Assembly (NCBI GenBank): GCA_038277395.1
Contig: CM076193.1
Span: 82,227,583 to 82,291,582 of the forward strand
Reading direction: 5' to 3'
Length of the DNA stretch: 64,000 nt
DNA from: Dryocosmus kuriphilus
Taxonomy: Eukaryota > Arthropoda > Insecta > Hymenoptera > Cynipidae
The notes under the pieces are model-generated. The model did no database searches and had not been told where the DNA came from. It saw only the letters and a list, made by a program, of their open reading frames with translations. Made by a program: the position numbers and the translations under genes. Below are positions 11,848-23,136 of this stretch, piece after piece (within the stretch, counting starts at the first letter, position 1; each line of letters opens with the position of its first letter).

Positions 11848-12686
11848 CAGGGTTCCGAAGTTACGCGTACCACCGAGTTGTTTACATAAATTACATTTTC
11901 TGCGTAATTTACGTAGAAAACTTGAGTAAATTACATATGCAATATGGCGGTGTCAATAACCTTACATAACCTCAATTTTGTTTATGATGTAAATTGTAAA
12001 CAAACCATGTTATTAACACTATTAAGAGTTCATTGTCAAAAAGCCAAAACCTAAAGAGTTAACCTATTAAGAGTTAAAATTTGCTAAAAAGAAGAAAAAG
12101 TGTCAATTAGAGGTGGAAAAAATAAATGTAAACAATCTTACGTCGAAATCCCGTGTAGGAAACTTGATTTTCAAAAAATAAAAGTTGAGAACCGAAATCA
12201 TGCAAAGTGTTTGTTGTGCAATACAATTTTAACAAATGTATGTCATAAGCGTCTTCTCGGTCACAGTTAGGTAAATAATTAGTAATTTATTTTAATTAAT
12301 ATTTATTGTTAATCTTTGTAATTTCTTCTAATTATTATTTCTTATGGACTCTAGTATGAATAAGTTTATATTTAGATTTTACTGGCAGATAACTGTCGGT
12401 TGTATCAAATTGTGGAATTAATTTTCCATTTACATTTAAAAAAAAAACACTTTCTGTGAAACTTAAGTGCAAGATATAATATTTATGAAATTTGTTTAGA
12501 TATTCATACTTAATCTTAATCAGATATATAGAGTACGTCGTAACATGGATTCGCACAAGATTAGGTTATGTTCGAAAACGATGTAAATTACGTAAACAAC
12601 TAAAGATATACATTCTGACATTACCATGTAATATACATGTAGAAAACTATGTAAATTACATCAGGTAGTTTACGTGCCGAACCCTT
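11848..12686 (-). mobile_element. hAT non-autonomous element, copy B (inverted)
   Basis: It starts CAGGGTTCCGAAG at 11848 and ends CCGAACCCT at 12686 with the last G changed to T. The flanks CCGATGAC and TCGATAAT match at 5 of 8 positions, consistent with a decayed duplication. It is the reverse complement of copy A over nearly its full length but lacks about 140 bp that include the exon start. Only 27 bp separate it from copy A, so together they form an 1838-bp inverted pair. Confidence 0.88.
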
Positions 12687-13500
12687 TCGATAATCCTAGG
12701 GCGAACAACATCATTGTGCGTCAGAGAGGAAAGTTGCTCAGGTGGTCAATCTTTCTCTCTCTATTCGAAGCCGATTGGTCGAGAACATTTTTTGTGGGTG
12801 GTGTCTGATAGAAGATAAGTTCTTTACCAATAGATATCTATGCCAATAGTATACACGAATCATGTGAATACCCATGATCTGTGTTTTCGAGTCGTTCTGT
12901 TTATCTTTTTTGGATTTTATTTTATTATTTTGAAGTACCTGTGAAGAATGATGATGGGTTGTGCAGTTTGTCGGCGTTTATGTGACGTGTGGCCTCAGCT
13001 ATCCTTTCACTCGTAAATAAAGTTATAAATGTAAACGCAGCAAAGATCCAATATCTAACCTCGAAAGTATGAAATTACTGCGTAGAAGGTACAAATAATG
13101 TTGTTTTTATATCGTATAAAATGAAAGAATAATAATAAATAATGAACTTAATAATTATGTTTTATTAAATATAATGCATTGCTTATTATTTACAAAAAAA
13201 TAATATTTCGTCACTGTAGGAGGCGTACGATTCACTCGATACGCTCCTGGAATAGAAAGAGAAAGGTTCTCCACCTGGAGCAACTTTTCCCTCTAACGCA
13301 CTATGACGCTATTCGCCACAGGGTTAATATCAGTCCATTTCTATATGTCGATGGGCTATAGCGGCTATAGCGTCTCACGTTGTCATGGTAAAGGCCTGAG
13401 CAGAATGAAACAGGGAACGGGAACAGAAATATGTGGTTCCCGTTCGCGGTTTCACCGTAGAGGGAAGATAGGAATAGAGGCGACAATGCAGTAGAAAACT
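12687..13500. repeat. Inverted repeat holding the empty hAT target site
   Basis: The stretch 12687-12775 is the reverse complement of about 13248-13330, including the words AGCAACTTT and GACGCAC. The right arm continues without interruption through CAGTCCATTTCTATATGTCGAT, which is the target sequence of the two hAT copies in its unoccupied state. The sequence around 13456-13489 is also found inverted at 45614-45650, so this belongs to a dispersed family. Confidence 0.75.
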
Positions 13501-15450
13501 TTTGGTTCGTCAAGGGGAGTGAGACGTTGGGAGAAGGTATAGTTTGGGAACCACCTACCTGATGATGCTGTCATTTTAGCCCTGTGACAGATCCAAATAT
13601 TCTTAGGCGTGAAATTCGAAATTATTTATGATGAGAGTTCCAAACGCTGGTTCGCCTTTCCACCTTTAGACTGAAGAGTCTTCTCGTCGAACTCGGAATT
13701 GGAAAATTAATTTCAACGACGATCCTTTGAATATGGACGAATTCGAGTAATTTAAATTAAATAAACAAAAAGCAATTATAATAAAATAACTCGGGACAGA
13801 GTTTATGAAGATGAAACGGATTTATTTTGAAGTTAAAAATCGCAAGTTATTATCATCCAGTGCTCAAAAAAATATTCTAAGTCCGTAACTTACTCGGTAC
13901 AAAACGACGGAGGCGAAAGTTTCCACGTCGGATGTGGATCGAAATCTGGATCGAACTTTTTCGTCGCTGAGCTCCCGAGGGACTCGTGCACATCGCGGGT
14001 TCCTTGCTCAGTCCTACTCTTACCTAATTAACGATCATTCATCCAATCACACATCGTCCTAATTCTACACGTGTGCCCTAAGCATGACCCAAGTGCACGA
14101 GGAAGGTCGATTTTACGATCGACCTCGCCTTGCGACAAAAACTGTCTTAAGTCACGTTCACCAAAACATCCTGGGACGATACCGAACCCTCGTAGCTAAA
14201 CACAGTGTTAAATTTGTCATTTTATTATTTCCTATAAACTATATTTTTCTTCTAGCACTATTAAAACGTCGTCATAAATCTAGCCCTAACTTTACAAAAC
14301 ATCTTCGGTTTCAAATCTAACTTCTCTAAAAATTTCTGTTTACTTAGACTCTAAGTTCTCTCACATTTCATTCTCACGCTCAACCAAATTCCTTAAATTA
14401 TTACGAAATACATATTTATTTTGCCAAGTCGATTCACCATTTTGCCCTAGCCAATCTCTCCTAGCAGGAGGTGCTGCCTCTACTGGACTGAGGGTAAACC
14501 AACAATTTTCTGGGATTGAAACAGCCCGATACCTCACGGATAGAGAAAGCATTCTTAACAGCGTCATTCAAAACTTTTACCAAAGTTAATATTTTTAAGA
14601 TTTATAACTCGTAAATTAATTCTAGGGGGTTTAATAAAAATTTCGTATAACACAAAAATTATTATTTTTACAATATTGGACCATATTTTTTATATAATTT
14701 TCTATACCATTTTAAATATATAATATGTACAAATCATGCCCTGTAAATACAATCTTCGCAGAATTTTTACTTCGCGTAATTATCTTTTTATAATTTCAAT
14801 CAAATATATTTGTATGCGCATTACATTCTCAGGTTTTATACTAATTATACATTCTCTAAGCACATACCTAACTTTTTACACTTATCGAAAGATTATAATT
14901 CTGAGTATAATACAGGTACAACCGTAGAGAAAAAGTGCAACTTGTAGAAACGATTATAAATAAAAACAAATAGAACTGTCATTATCATATATACAATCGC
15001 AGAAAATTGTGTATCTCAATGTGACCATTACAATCGTTTACTCGATGCTCAAATTGAGTATTTATCGGTAATACAATTATTATGCTATACTACACTAAAA
15101 AAAATTAGAGCTGCGATTGTAATACAATATTCATAAGATATTAAAAATAATATCAATAAAAAAATACGTGATATTAATTCACGAAATAATGTGCAAGAAA
15201 CATATTTTTTATAAAATACAATAACAGGTTTCACGCTTTTGAAGAATTTGTCAGTATTCATTCTAAAAAGACAAGATGACATATAAGTGCTAGAAACTTG
15301 AAAGTGATCAAAAGATTGACCACCTGATACTTTTCTAATTAAAACATTTTTTTCGATATCATAAACATTCAAGGAGAGGTATTTTCAATATTCTTTGCAT
15401 AATTTAGAAGTGTTTATTATGAAAAGTTGAAATATTTTTCATATGAATAC
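13501..15450. other. No recognisable gene
   Basis: From 13600 to 14600 base composition is more balanced than elsewhere, but the short frames at 14084-14320 (plus) and 14361-14567 (minus) carry no motif I recognise. From 14600 to 15450 the DNA is AT-rich and empty. Confidence 0.4.
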
Positions 15451-15858
15451 TGTGGTGACCATACCTGTTATAATTATTAATTTTATATTAATTATATTTC
15501 ATATTTCAATATAATGATCAAATATCAAATTACATTAAATTCAAATATTATCTTCTCCAATATAGTTTCGAGAATATTCTAGTCGGAGACTCGTCGAAGG
15601 TTTAGCTAGCAATTCAGGTACAATACTTTGTCATGCACTTTCTAGAAATTCGTGCTTGGGTTTTTCCCAATGTCTGTTACATTTCCCTTTCCCTTTTTCC
15701 TTCAATAACCTCGTCTCTAGGACCCTAGCTTAGGTTCAGGTCAGTCAAGCCAATCTCCTTTCGGTCGTCTGTTTGTACACTATACTAGATGCTGAAATAA
15801 ATTATCTTATATTTACAATTAAACTCTGTAAAGTTATTTCACTTGCACGCGAGCACCT
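15451..15858 (+). repeat. 5' LTR of element 1
   Basis: It begins TGTGGTGAC and ends CGAGCACCT. Both LTRs are followed by ATA, so the end could lie 3 bp further. It contains an AATAAA at about 15796. Compared with the 3' LTR I count about six or seven substitutions and one 2-bp indel near the left end. The probable primer-binding site begins at 15864. Confidence 0.92.
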
Positions 15859-15863
15859 ATAAC

Positions 15864-15880
15864 TGGTGACCTGCATACGC
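15864..15880 (+). other. Primer-binding site of element 1
   Basis: TGGTGACCTGCATACGC directly after the 5' LTR starts with TGG, the complement of a tRNA CCA end. The priming tRNA cannot be named from the sequence alone. Confidence 0.7.
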
Positions 15881-16070
15881 AATCTCGCGTAATATTTATT
15901 GCAAATTCTTCGTAAAAAAGTGAGAAAGTTTGTGTATAAGTGCGTTTGTGTGCAACTGCAGTGACGCTACACTCTGTGAAATCCAGTGCGCGTAGTGACG
16001 CTAAAATTGAACTGTTGCTTCGATCGGAAAAACTGCATAACTTTCTTCCGAGTTTTTTCTTTCTGCAAAG

Positions 16071-16970
16071 ATGACCAGCACCACGCCTACAAATGCGACA
16101 ACGACCGCGTCGACCGCGATTTCTCTGAATAACACAACGACTCCCGCGCCGCATTCGGACAGTTTTCAGCTCTTTCCGTCAATTGGCCGCGTAGCCGTGC
16201 GTTTACCACCTTTTTGGCCTGATGACCCTGAAATGTGGTTCGTGCATATCGAACAACAATTTGCGTTCGCGTATATTACCTCTGAACTTACCAAATTCAG
16301 TTACGTAGTTGGGCACTTGGAACCCAAATACACTGCGGAAGTTAGGGACATCCTTACCAACCCTCCGACACAAAACAGGTACTCAAAATTAAAAACTGAA
16401 TTAATTAAGAGACTAAGCGAATCACAGGAGAACAAAACGAGACGTCTCCTCGAACACGAGGAAATCGGAGATCGCAAGCCATCTCAATTCTTGCCCCACC
16501 TGAAATCTCTCGCAGGTACAGTCGTTCCCGACAACGTGCTGCGTCCACTCTGGCTAAGTCGTCTTCCCTCAGCGATGCACGCAATCCTCGCAACTCGAAC
16601 GCAGAGTTCCTTAGACGACGTGGCAGATCTAGCAGATGTAGTCGCCGAAACCCTGGTTCTCAGAGGACGAGTGTCAGAGGTTCAAGCAAATAATACAGAA
16701 TCATTGGAGAGCCTTATGCAACGGATGATTCTTACAAACTCGCACATCGAGGAGGTAAAAAACTCTCTTAGACAAGAGATTGCAGCGGTATCCCACGCGT
16801 CCCAAAACAACCGTTATTTTCGCGAAAGATCGCGTGACCGTTCACGTTCTCGAGATCGCAGCCAGAACAAGAGGGATGGAAATTGCTGGTACTACCGAAA
16901 ATTCGGTGCGTCAGCTCAAAAGTGCACCAAACCCTGTTCCTACTCGAAAAACTCGTTGGCCGGACGCTAA
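16071..16970 (+). CDS. gag: Gag of Ty3/Gypsy element 1
   Basis: A 299-residue open frame starting MTSTTPTN. After a Ser/Thr-rich leader comes a capsid-like core (about residues 35-200) with LPPFWPDDPEMWFVHIEQQF, a form common to one group of insect Ty3/Gypsy Gag proteins. An Arg/Ser-rich basic stretch (about 250-270) follows, and then a nucleic-acid-binding segment CWYYRKFGASAQKCTKPC. Related proteins that I know usually have histidine where this copy has the second tyrosine, so the knuckle may be damaged. The frame stops just before the protease. Gag would form the particle that packages the RNA. The protein looks full-length, but its pol partner is broken. Confidence 0.85.
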   Translation: MTSTTPTNATTTASTAISLNNTTTPAPHSDSFQLFPSIGRVAVRLPPFWPDDPEMWFVHIEQQFAFAYITSELTKFSYVVGHLEPKYTAEVRDILTNPPTQNRYSKLKTELIKRLSESQENKTRRLLEHEEIGDRKPSQFLPHLKSLAGTVVPDNVLRPLWLSRLPSAMHAILATRTQSSLDDVADLADVVAETLVLRGRVSEVQANNTESLESLMQRMILTNSHIEEVKNSLRQEIAAVSHASQNNRYFRERSRDRSRSRDRSQNKRDGNCWYYRKFGASAQKCTKPCSYSKNSLAGR

Positions 16971-17030
16971 TGGCGGCAAACGTCCTTCAGAGAAAATCTC
17001 GCCGCCTTTTAGTTACGGACGAAGACTTTA

Positions 17031-20008
17031 AGTACAATTTTTTGTGGACACTGGAGCCGACCTTTGCGTTTACCCGCATACGCGAATTCGTGGACATAGA
17101 AAAAAGGCCGGTTACGATCTTTACGCTGCGAACGGTTCGATAATTTCAACTTACGGTTTTGAAACTTTGACTCTCAACCTCGGACTTCGTCGCACATTTA
17201 CGTGGCGTTTCGTGACAGCAGATGTGACTAAACTAATAATAGTTGTCGATTTCTACACCACTTTGCTTTATCGGTAGACATTCGCAACCAGTGTTTAATC
17301 GACAACGTGACATCTCTATTTTCCAAAGGCCAAGTTTTTCAGTGTCCTGAGGAGCTTCTCGGCATCCGTGTGGTTTCAGGAACATCTCCTTGGCACGAGC
17401 TTCTAAAGGAATTTCCAGAAATAACCCAACCTACAAGAGCCAGAATCAAGCCGCCGCACTCCACTATACATCAGATCTATTTCACACCAGGTCCACCCGT
17501 AGCAGAAAGTCCACGGCGATTATCTCCAGAGAAACACCAACAGGCGAAGGCAAAATACCAGTCACTGATAGACATGTCTATCATTCGTCCATCAAAAAGC
17601 AGTTGGGCATCACCGCTTCACATGGTCCCCAAGAAAGCTGGAGTATGGCGTATGTGTGGAGACTACAGGAGGTTAAATGAGAGGACTATCTCTGATAAGT
17701 ATCCATTATCTCACATCCATGACTTTTCACACACTCTTCATGGTAAGAAAATTTTTTCTACTATTAATCTTGTCAGAGCCTTCCACCAAATCCCAGTCGC
17801 AGAAGAAGATATTCCCAAGATAGCTGTCACAACGCCTTTTGGGCTATTCGAGTACTTATTCATGCCCTTTGGTTTGTGTAATGCCGCTCAAACATGCCAA
17901 AGATTTATCGACGAAGTGCTCAGGGGCCTAAAGTTCACATATGTTTATATTGACGACATCCTGGTAGCATCATCTTCGGTTGAAGAACATGAACAGCACC
18001 TCCGTCAAATTTTTGATCGCCTCAAAACGTACGGCGTTTTGATTAACCCTGCAAAATGTCCCTGGGGAGAGGAAACGGTGAAATTTCTCGGATATGAGGT
18101 TTCAGAGATGGGCATCAAACCTCTACCAGAGAAGATCCAAGCCATCCTTGACTTTCCTCAACCCAAAACAGCAAAACAACTCAGGCAATTCCTTGGCATT
18201 TTAAATTTTTACAGACTCAATATCCCGATGGCAGCTTCACAGCAGGCACCGCTCAACGATCTACTGAAAAAAAAAATTCGAGGAAAAGTACCCATTCCCT
18301 GGAATCCAGTGGCCCTGAAGGCCTTTGAGGACTGCAAGAAAAGCTTCGCCGAAGCAGTACTTTTGATCCACCTTGCATCAGAGGCACCATTGGCAATTTT
18401 CACAGATGCATCAGACTTCGCTATCGGTGCAGCTTTACATCAACTCGTTGATGACAAATGGGAACCACTAGGATTTTTCTCCAAGAAACTCAGTCCCGCG
18501 CAGCAGAAATACGGCGCTTACAGTAGAGAATGACTGGCAATATACAAAGCCGTAAAGTATTTTCGGCACATGGTCGAAGGACGAGAATTTATGATTTTCA
18601 CTGATCATAAACCCCTAACGTTGGCATTTCAACAAAAATCAAATAAATGCGACCCTCGACAGTTCCGAAAACTCGCCTTCATCGGTCAGTTCACTACTGA
18701 TATTCGACATGTTTCAGGTAGCAAGAATGTCGTAGCAGATGCCCTCTCTCGCATCGAGGAAGTAGCGAGTACCATCGATTTCTCCGCTCTCACAGAATCC
18801 CAGACTCATGATGTCGAATTGCAAAAATATCTCCAACCCGGCACCGGATTGCAGCTCAAGAAGATTTACATCCCAGAGACAGACGTAGCCCTGTACTGTG
18901 ATGTTTCAACGAGCACAGCAAGGTCTTTCGTCACTCAACCTTTTCGCCAGGCTGTTTTCAACTCGCTACATCAGCTCTCACATCCTGGATTCAAAGCCAC
19001 CGTCAGATTGATCACGCAAAGATACGTTTGGTCATCTACCAAGGCTGACTGTAAAAAATGGGCCAGAGCCTGCATTGCTTGCCAGCAAGCAAAAGTTACA
19101 AGGCACGTCTCAGCTCCGATTGGAACTTTCATCCCGCCAACATCAAGGTTTGAACATATTCACGTAGACCTTGTTGGACCATTACCTTACTCACGAGGTT
19201 ATCAGCACTGTCTCACCATCATCGACTGATTCTCACGCTGGCCAGAAGCAATACCAGTTGAGGATATCTCAGCACCCACATTCGCTAAAGCAATCTTCAC
19301 AAATTGGATAGCGAGGTTCAGAACACCGCATCGAGTTACCAGCGACCAAGGACGACAGTTTGAGTCTCAGCTATTCAAAGAATTAAATAATCTTCTTGGT
19401 ACGAAACATCTAAGGACTACTGCTTATCACCCAGCTTTCAATGGTTTGATCGAACGGTTACATCGCCCGCTGAAAGCTGCTATCAGATGTCCCGCAAACG
19501 AAGCTTGGACTGAGACACTACCCATTATCTTACTTGGTCTCAGAGCAGCTTGGCGTGAAGATTTAAAGGCAACCGTCGCAGAACTTGTGTATGGAGAAGG
19601 TCTGCTGCTACCCGGAGAATTTTTAGCACCGAAATCAAAGTCGCAACAACCTATTGAAACATCAGAGTTCGTAAAGCAGATTAGGAAGTTCTTTCACGAT
19701 CTAAGTCCTATAGGAGGCACAAGACATAATAAACACAAGCCTTTCGTGTTTAAGGATCTCGCCATCACCAACCAAGTTTCTTACGCCGCGACAAACCTGG
19801 AGGTTTGTTTCACATCCCCTACGATGGACCCTACATTGCCAACAACCGAAGTGATAACACATTCGATATTGATAACAACGGAAAAAATGTCACGGTTACC
19901 ATCGACAGATTGAAACCAGCCTATACGATCGCGGAAGAAATCTTACAGGAAGAAGTACCAAGTAAGCAACAGGATACTGAAGATACTCATACAAAATTTT
20001 TTTTTTAA
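17031..20008 (+). pseudogene. pol: Pol of Ty3/Gypsy element 1, broken
   Basis: The protease active-site motif DTGAD lies at about 17049-17063 with a stop just upstream in its frame, so gag and protease are disconnected. The longest open part (17307-18533) has the reverse-transcriptase core with YIDD and the start of RNase H. TGA at 18531-18533 interrupts RNase H, and the same frame resumes with FTDHKPL. Integrase follows with its zinc-binding HH-CC region and the first catalytic Asp in HVDLVGPL; TGA at 19227-19229 interrupts it just after that. The frame then continues to about 19800, where a shift moves the C-terminal GPY-type segment to another frame (19805-20008). Reverse transcription and integration would need all of these domains, so this copy cannot move by itself. 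Confidence 0.92.
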
Positions 20009-20090
20009 CTATAGGCAGATTTTATCGTGATTCCCTCATATGTAATTTTACACATATTCGAAACGTTTTATTTGTATCGAGTCAATCACT

Positions 20091-20100
20091 AGCAGGGGGG
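20091..20100 (+). other. Polypurine tract of element 1
   Basis: AGCAGGGGGG lies four bases upstream of the 3' LTR and would prime plus-strand DNA synthesis. Confidence 0.75.
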
Positions 20101-20104
20101 TATA

Positions 20105-20510
20105 TGTGGTGACAACCTGTTATAATTATTAATTTTATATTAATTAAATTTCATATTTCAATATAATGATCAAATATCAAATTACATTAAATTCAAATAT
20201 TATCTTCTCCAAAATAGTTTCGAGAATATTCTAGTCGGAGACTCGTCGAAGGTTTAGCTAGCAATTCAGGTACAATACTTTGTCATGCACTTTCTAGAAA
20301 TTCGTGCTTGGGTTTTTCCCAATGTCTGTTGCATTTCCCTTTCCCTTTTTCCTTCAATAACCTCGTCTCTAGGACCCTAGCTTAGGTTCAGGTCAGTCAA
20401 GCCAGTCTCCGTTCGGTCGTCTGTTTGTACACTATACTAGATGCTGAAATAAATTATCTTATATTTACAATTAAACTCTGTAAGGTTATTTCACTTGCAC
20501 GCGAGCACCT
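20105..20510 (+). repeat. 3' LTR of element 1
   Basis: It begins TGTGGTGACAACC and ends CGAGCACCT. It is followed by ATAC, matching the four bases before the 5' LTR. Confidence 0.92.
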
Positions 20511-20610
20511 ATACATACATTTCAAAAAAAGATAATATTCCCCAGCAAAGGTTCTCAGATCGAAAACAAATTGTTTTGAATTCTCTCAATTACTTTTAAT
20601 TCTCCTGACC

Positions 20611-21140
20611 CGAGGAGTTGACAACTTGACCAAACGGGTGTATACGTACACCTACTTCTGACTTCAAGATATTTCAGGATATTTCAATGGCTTCAGAAGA
20701 TTTCACTGCCTTCAGGAGATTTCAAGAAAATTCGAATGAATTCACGTGATTTCAAGTAAATGCACGTGAATTAAAGTGAATTCATGTGATTTCATGTGAC
20801 TTCATACGAATTCAAATGACTTCAGAAGATCTTACTGTCTTCAAGAGATTTCAAAAAAATTAAAATCAATTCACGTGACTTCATGTGTTATTATGTGACT
20901 TCATGTGACTTCATATGAATTTAAATGACTTCAAGTGACTTCAGAAATTGCAGGAGAATTTAATAATTTAAAGAAATTTCAACTGACTTCAGAAGAATTC
21001 AAGAAATTTCAAATGACTTCAAGCAAATTTACGTGACTTCAAGTCACTTCAGAAATTTCAGGAGATTTCAGATATTTCAAAAGAATTCAGGAGATTTCAG
21101 TGCAAGTGTGCACTTGATTTCACGAGTTGTCAACCTCTCG
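20611..21140. mobile_element. MITE with a 10-bp-period internal array
   Basis: Inverted ends CGAGGAGTTGACAACTTG (left) and the reverse complement of CGAGTTGTCAACCTCTCG (right) enclose about 460 bp in which TTCA recurs about every 10-11 bp, with a common unit TTCANNTGAC and A/T variants. No clear target duplication is visible. A frame of 147 codons running out of the right end (21033-21476) starts inside the array and has no family motif, so I do not call it a gene. Confidence 0.7.
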
Positions 21141-21503
21141 TCCAGACCTCAAATTAAATTCCTTCAATTCTTTGAATTTCTTGGATTCTATGAATTGAGA
21201 TTAATAATAAAATTGAAGATAAACATTATAAAATTCATGGACAATTCATTCAAAAGAATGGGCTTAAAAAACTTCTCAAAACAAATCAGTTGGCATGTAA
21301 GTGTGACCAAAAATTTGGGAACAATCCTGGATTTTTTTATGATCCAAAATTTAGCATTACAAAGTGACGCGAGGAAGGCTTTAAACAGTACGCAAACAGG
21401 AAGGCTACAGTGTCAAGTTTTGATCCAAAAGTGGATAAAAGCGTTGCACAGTGAGAAACAGTTGACAAATCCATAAGGACCGAGATAAGGACTACATAAC
21501 TAC

Positions 21504-21700
21504 TGTAATGTTGACACTAGCGTGGCTACTAGAATATGGTTGGTAACACTGACTAGGGTGATCGTTCTATAGCGCAGGATTAAGAAGCAACTCGTGGTGA
21601 ATACCTTTGTACAGAGAACACTGTTTCGCTCATGTATTAAATATACTATTTTGATTATTACGAAGGCCTCTTCATTTGTGTAATTACTGAATACACCACA
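21504..21700 (+). repeat. 5' LTR of element 2
   Basis: It is 197 bp with TG and CA ends. A primer-binding site starting TGGCGACGAGGAC follows at 21703. Confidence 0.94.
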
Positions 21701-21784
21701 TATTGGCGACGAGGACAAAGTTCATTGTGACGCGCGAAACTGGAAAAAAGTCGTCCCGTGCAGTTGTGGAGACGAAGGTGAAAA

Positions 21785-23135
21785 ATGAGCGAGGAGCAAA
21801 ACGAGGGCGGCACCAAACGACGTGGCAGTAAATGTCCATACTAGCATCGGATCATTAACTGAATTTCGCATAGGAAATGACTGGGAGCTCTATCAAGAAA
21901 GGTTGGAGCAGTATTTCGTCGCAACTTTTGTGGATGAACAACGACGAGTTGCAGTTTTATTGACCCTTATTGGAGCGGAAGCTTACAAGATTTTACGCGA
22001 CTTGTGTGACCCGGAGTTGTCTAAAAACAAAACGTTCGCGCAGCTATGCGAAATCTTGAAAAGGCAGTTTTCTACTCGGATTTCGGTATTTAAGGAGCGA
22101 ATAGAATTCTGTGAGCAAAAACAGATGCGGAACGAGACAGTAAATCAATGGTATGCGAGGCTGAAAAATAAAGCAATGAACTGCAAATTTGGAGAGCAGT
22201 TAGAAGATAAATTGAAGGACAAATTCGTGACTGGTCTGGCTAAAGGGAAGATTCTAGATCGAATTTGTGAAGAAGAACACACGGCAACTCTGGCCGTAAT
22301 CTATGAAGCAGCGCTCAAAAAGGAGGCTTCTTTATCAACGGAGACAACGATTTCCGTAAATCAATTTGTACGTAAAAAGGAAGGCAGCAGTAGTAAGCCG
22401 AAACCCAAAGGACCGAAGGAGGTGGAGAAGAATCGTCAAACATCGAACAAAGAAGATGTCGGCACGGCCAAAAACGAAAGTAAGTGCCACCACTGTGGAA
22501 AAGGGGGCCATTATTACGCTGGATGTAAATACCGGGAATTTCGTTGTAGAATTTGTAATGACGTGGGGCATTTAGCGCGGGTATGTTCAAAAAGAGAATT
22601 AAATTCGAGAAAATTCGTCATGGTAGACGAGGGGAAGTCGGCGGAACTAGATTATATTGATATGTTTAGTCTGTCAAACGAAAGCATGAGTGAGCCATTA
22701 CTGGTCAACGTTCGAGTGGATGGTGTAGAGTTACAAATGGAAATGGATTCAGGTGCAGGAATTTCGGTCATTCCCGAACATGTGTTCGCGGAAAAGCTAG
22801 GTAAATACCAAATCGAGGGGACGGCGGTCAGGTTGCGAGTTTACAATGGAAATGTTATCGTACTGATTGGGCAAGCAGTAATTCCAGTAAGCTATGGGGA
22901 TAAAGAAATCTCATGCAGAGTAATTATTGTAAAAGGAGGTAACAGACAGCTGTTCGGAAGAGATTTAATGAGGGCTTTTTCTTTTAAAATCGAAAGTTCG
23001 GAACATCAAATTCACAATGTCGAACTGTTCGACGAGAAACTGGGGTGTTATAAACACGAGAAAATTCAATTGAAAGTTGGGGCCAAGGTTAAACCCGTTT
23101 TTTTGTTAAACCGAGACCAGTGGCGTTCGCATTGA
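21785..23135 (+). pseudogene. gag: Gag-protease of Ty3/Gypsy element 2
   Basis: The likely original start is ATG at 21785 (MSEEQNEGG). A shift near 21810 moves to the long frame whose first ATG is 21822, giving 437 residues. The capsid region (about 1-190) is followed by a lysine-rich linker and two perfect CCHC zinc knuckles, CHHCGKGGHYYAGC and CRICNDVGHLARVC. A retroviral-type aspartic protease comes next, with active site DSGAGISVIP near residue 310. The frame is lost at about 23115 where the product should run into reverse transcriptase. The usual role is to form the particle, bind the RNA and process the polyprotein. Confidence 0.9.
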
Positions 23136-23136
23136 A

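Larger units (their letters stand above)
15451..20510 (+). mobile_element. Ty3/Gypsy LTR retrotransposon 1, decayed
   Basis: Two LTRs of about 407 bp, some 98% identical by eye, enclose gag and pol in the order gag, protease, reverse transcriptase, RNase H, integrase. Flanking ATAC on both sides (15447-15450 and 20511-20514) is a likely 4-bp target duplication. A primer-binding site starting TGGTGACC follows the 5' LTR and a polypurine tract precedes the 3' LTR. The coding region has two in-frame TGA stops and at least two frameshifts, so the copy is dead, although the LTR similarity points to a fairly recent insertion. Confidence 0.95.

Noticed and set aside
21033..21476. 147-codon plus-strand frame between the two retrotransposons
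   Set aside because: It starts inside the 10-bp repeat, leaves the MITE at its right end and shows no domain. Being open is probably a by-product of the repeat.
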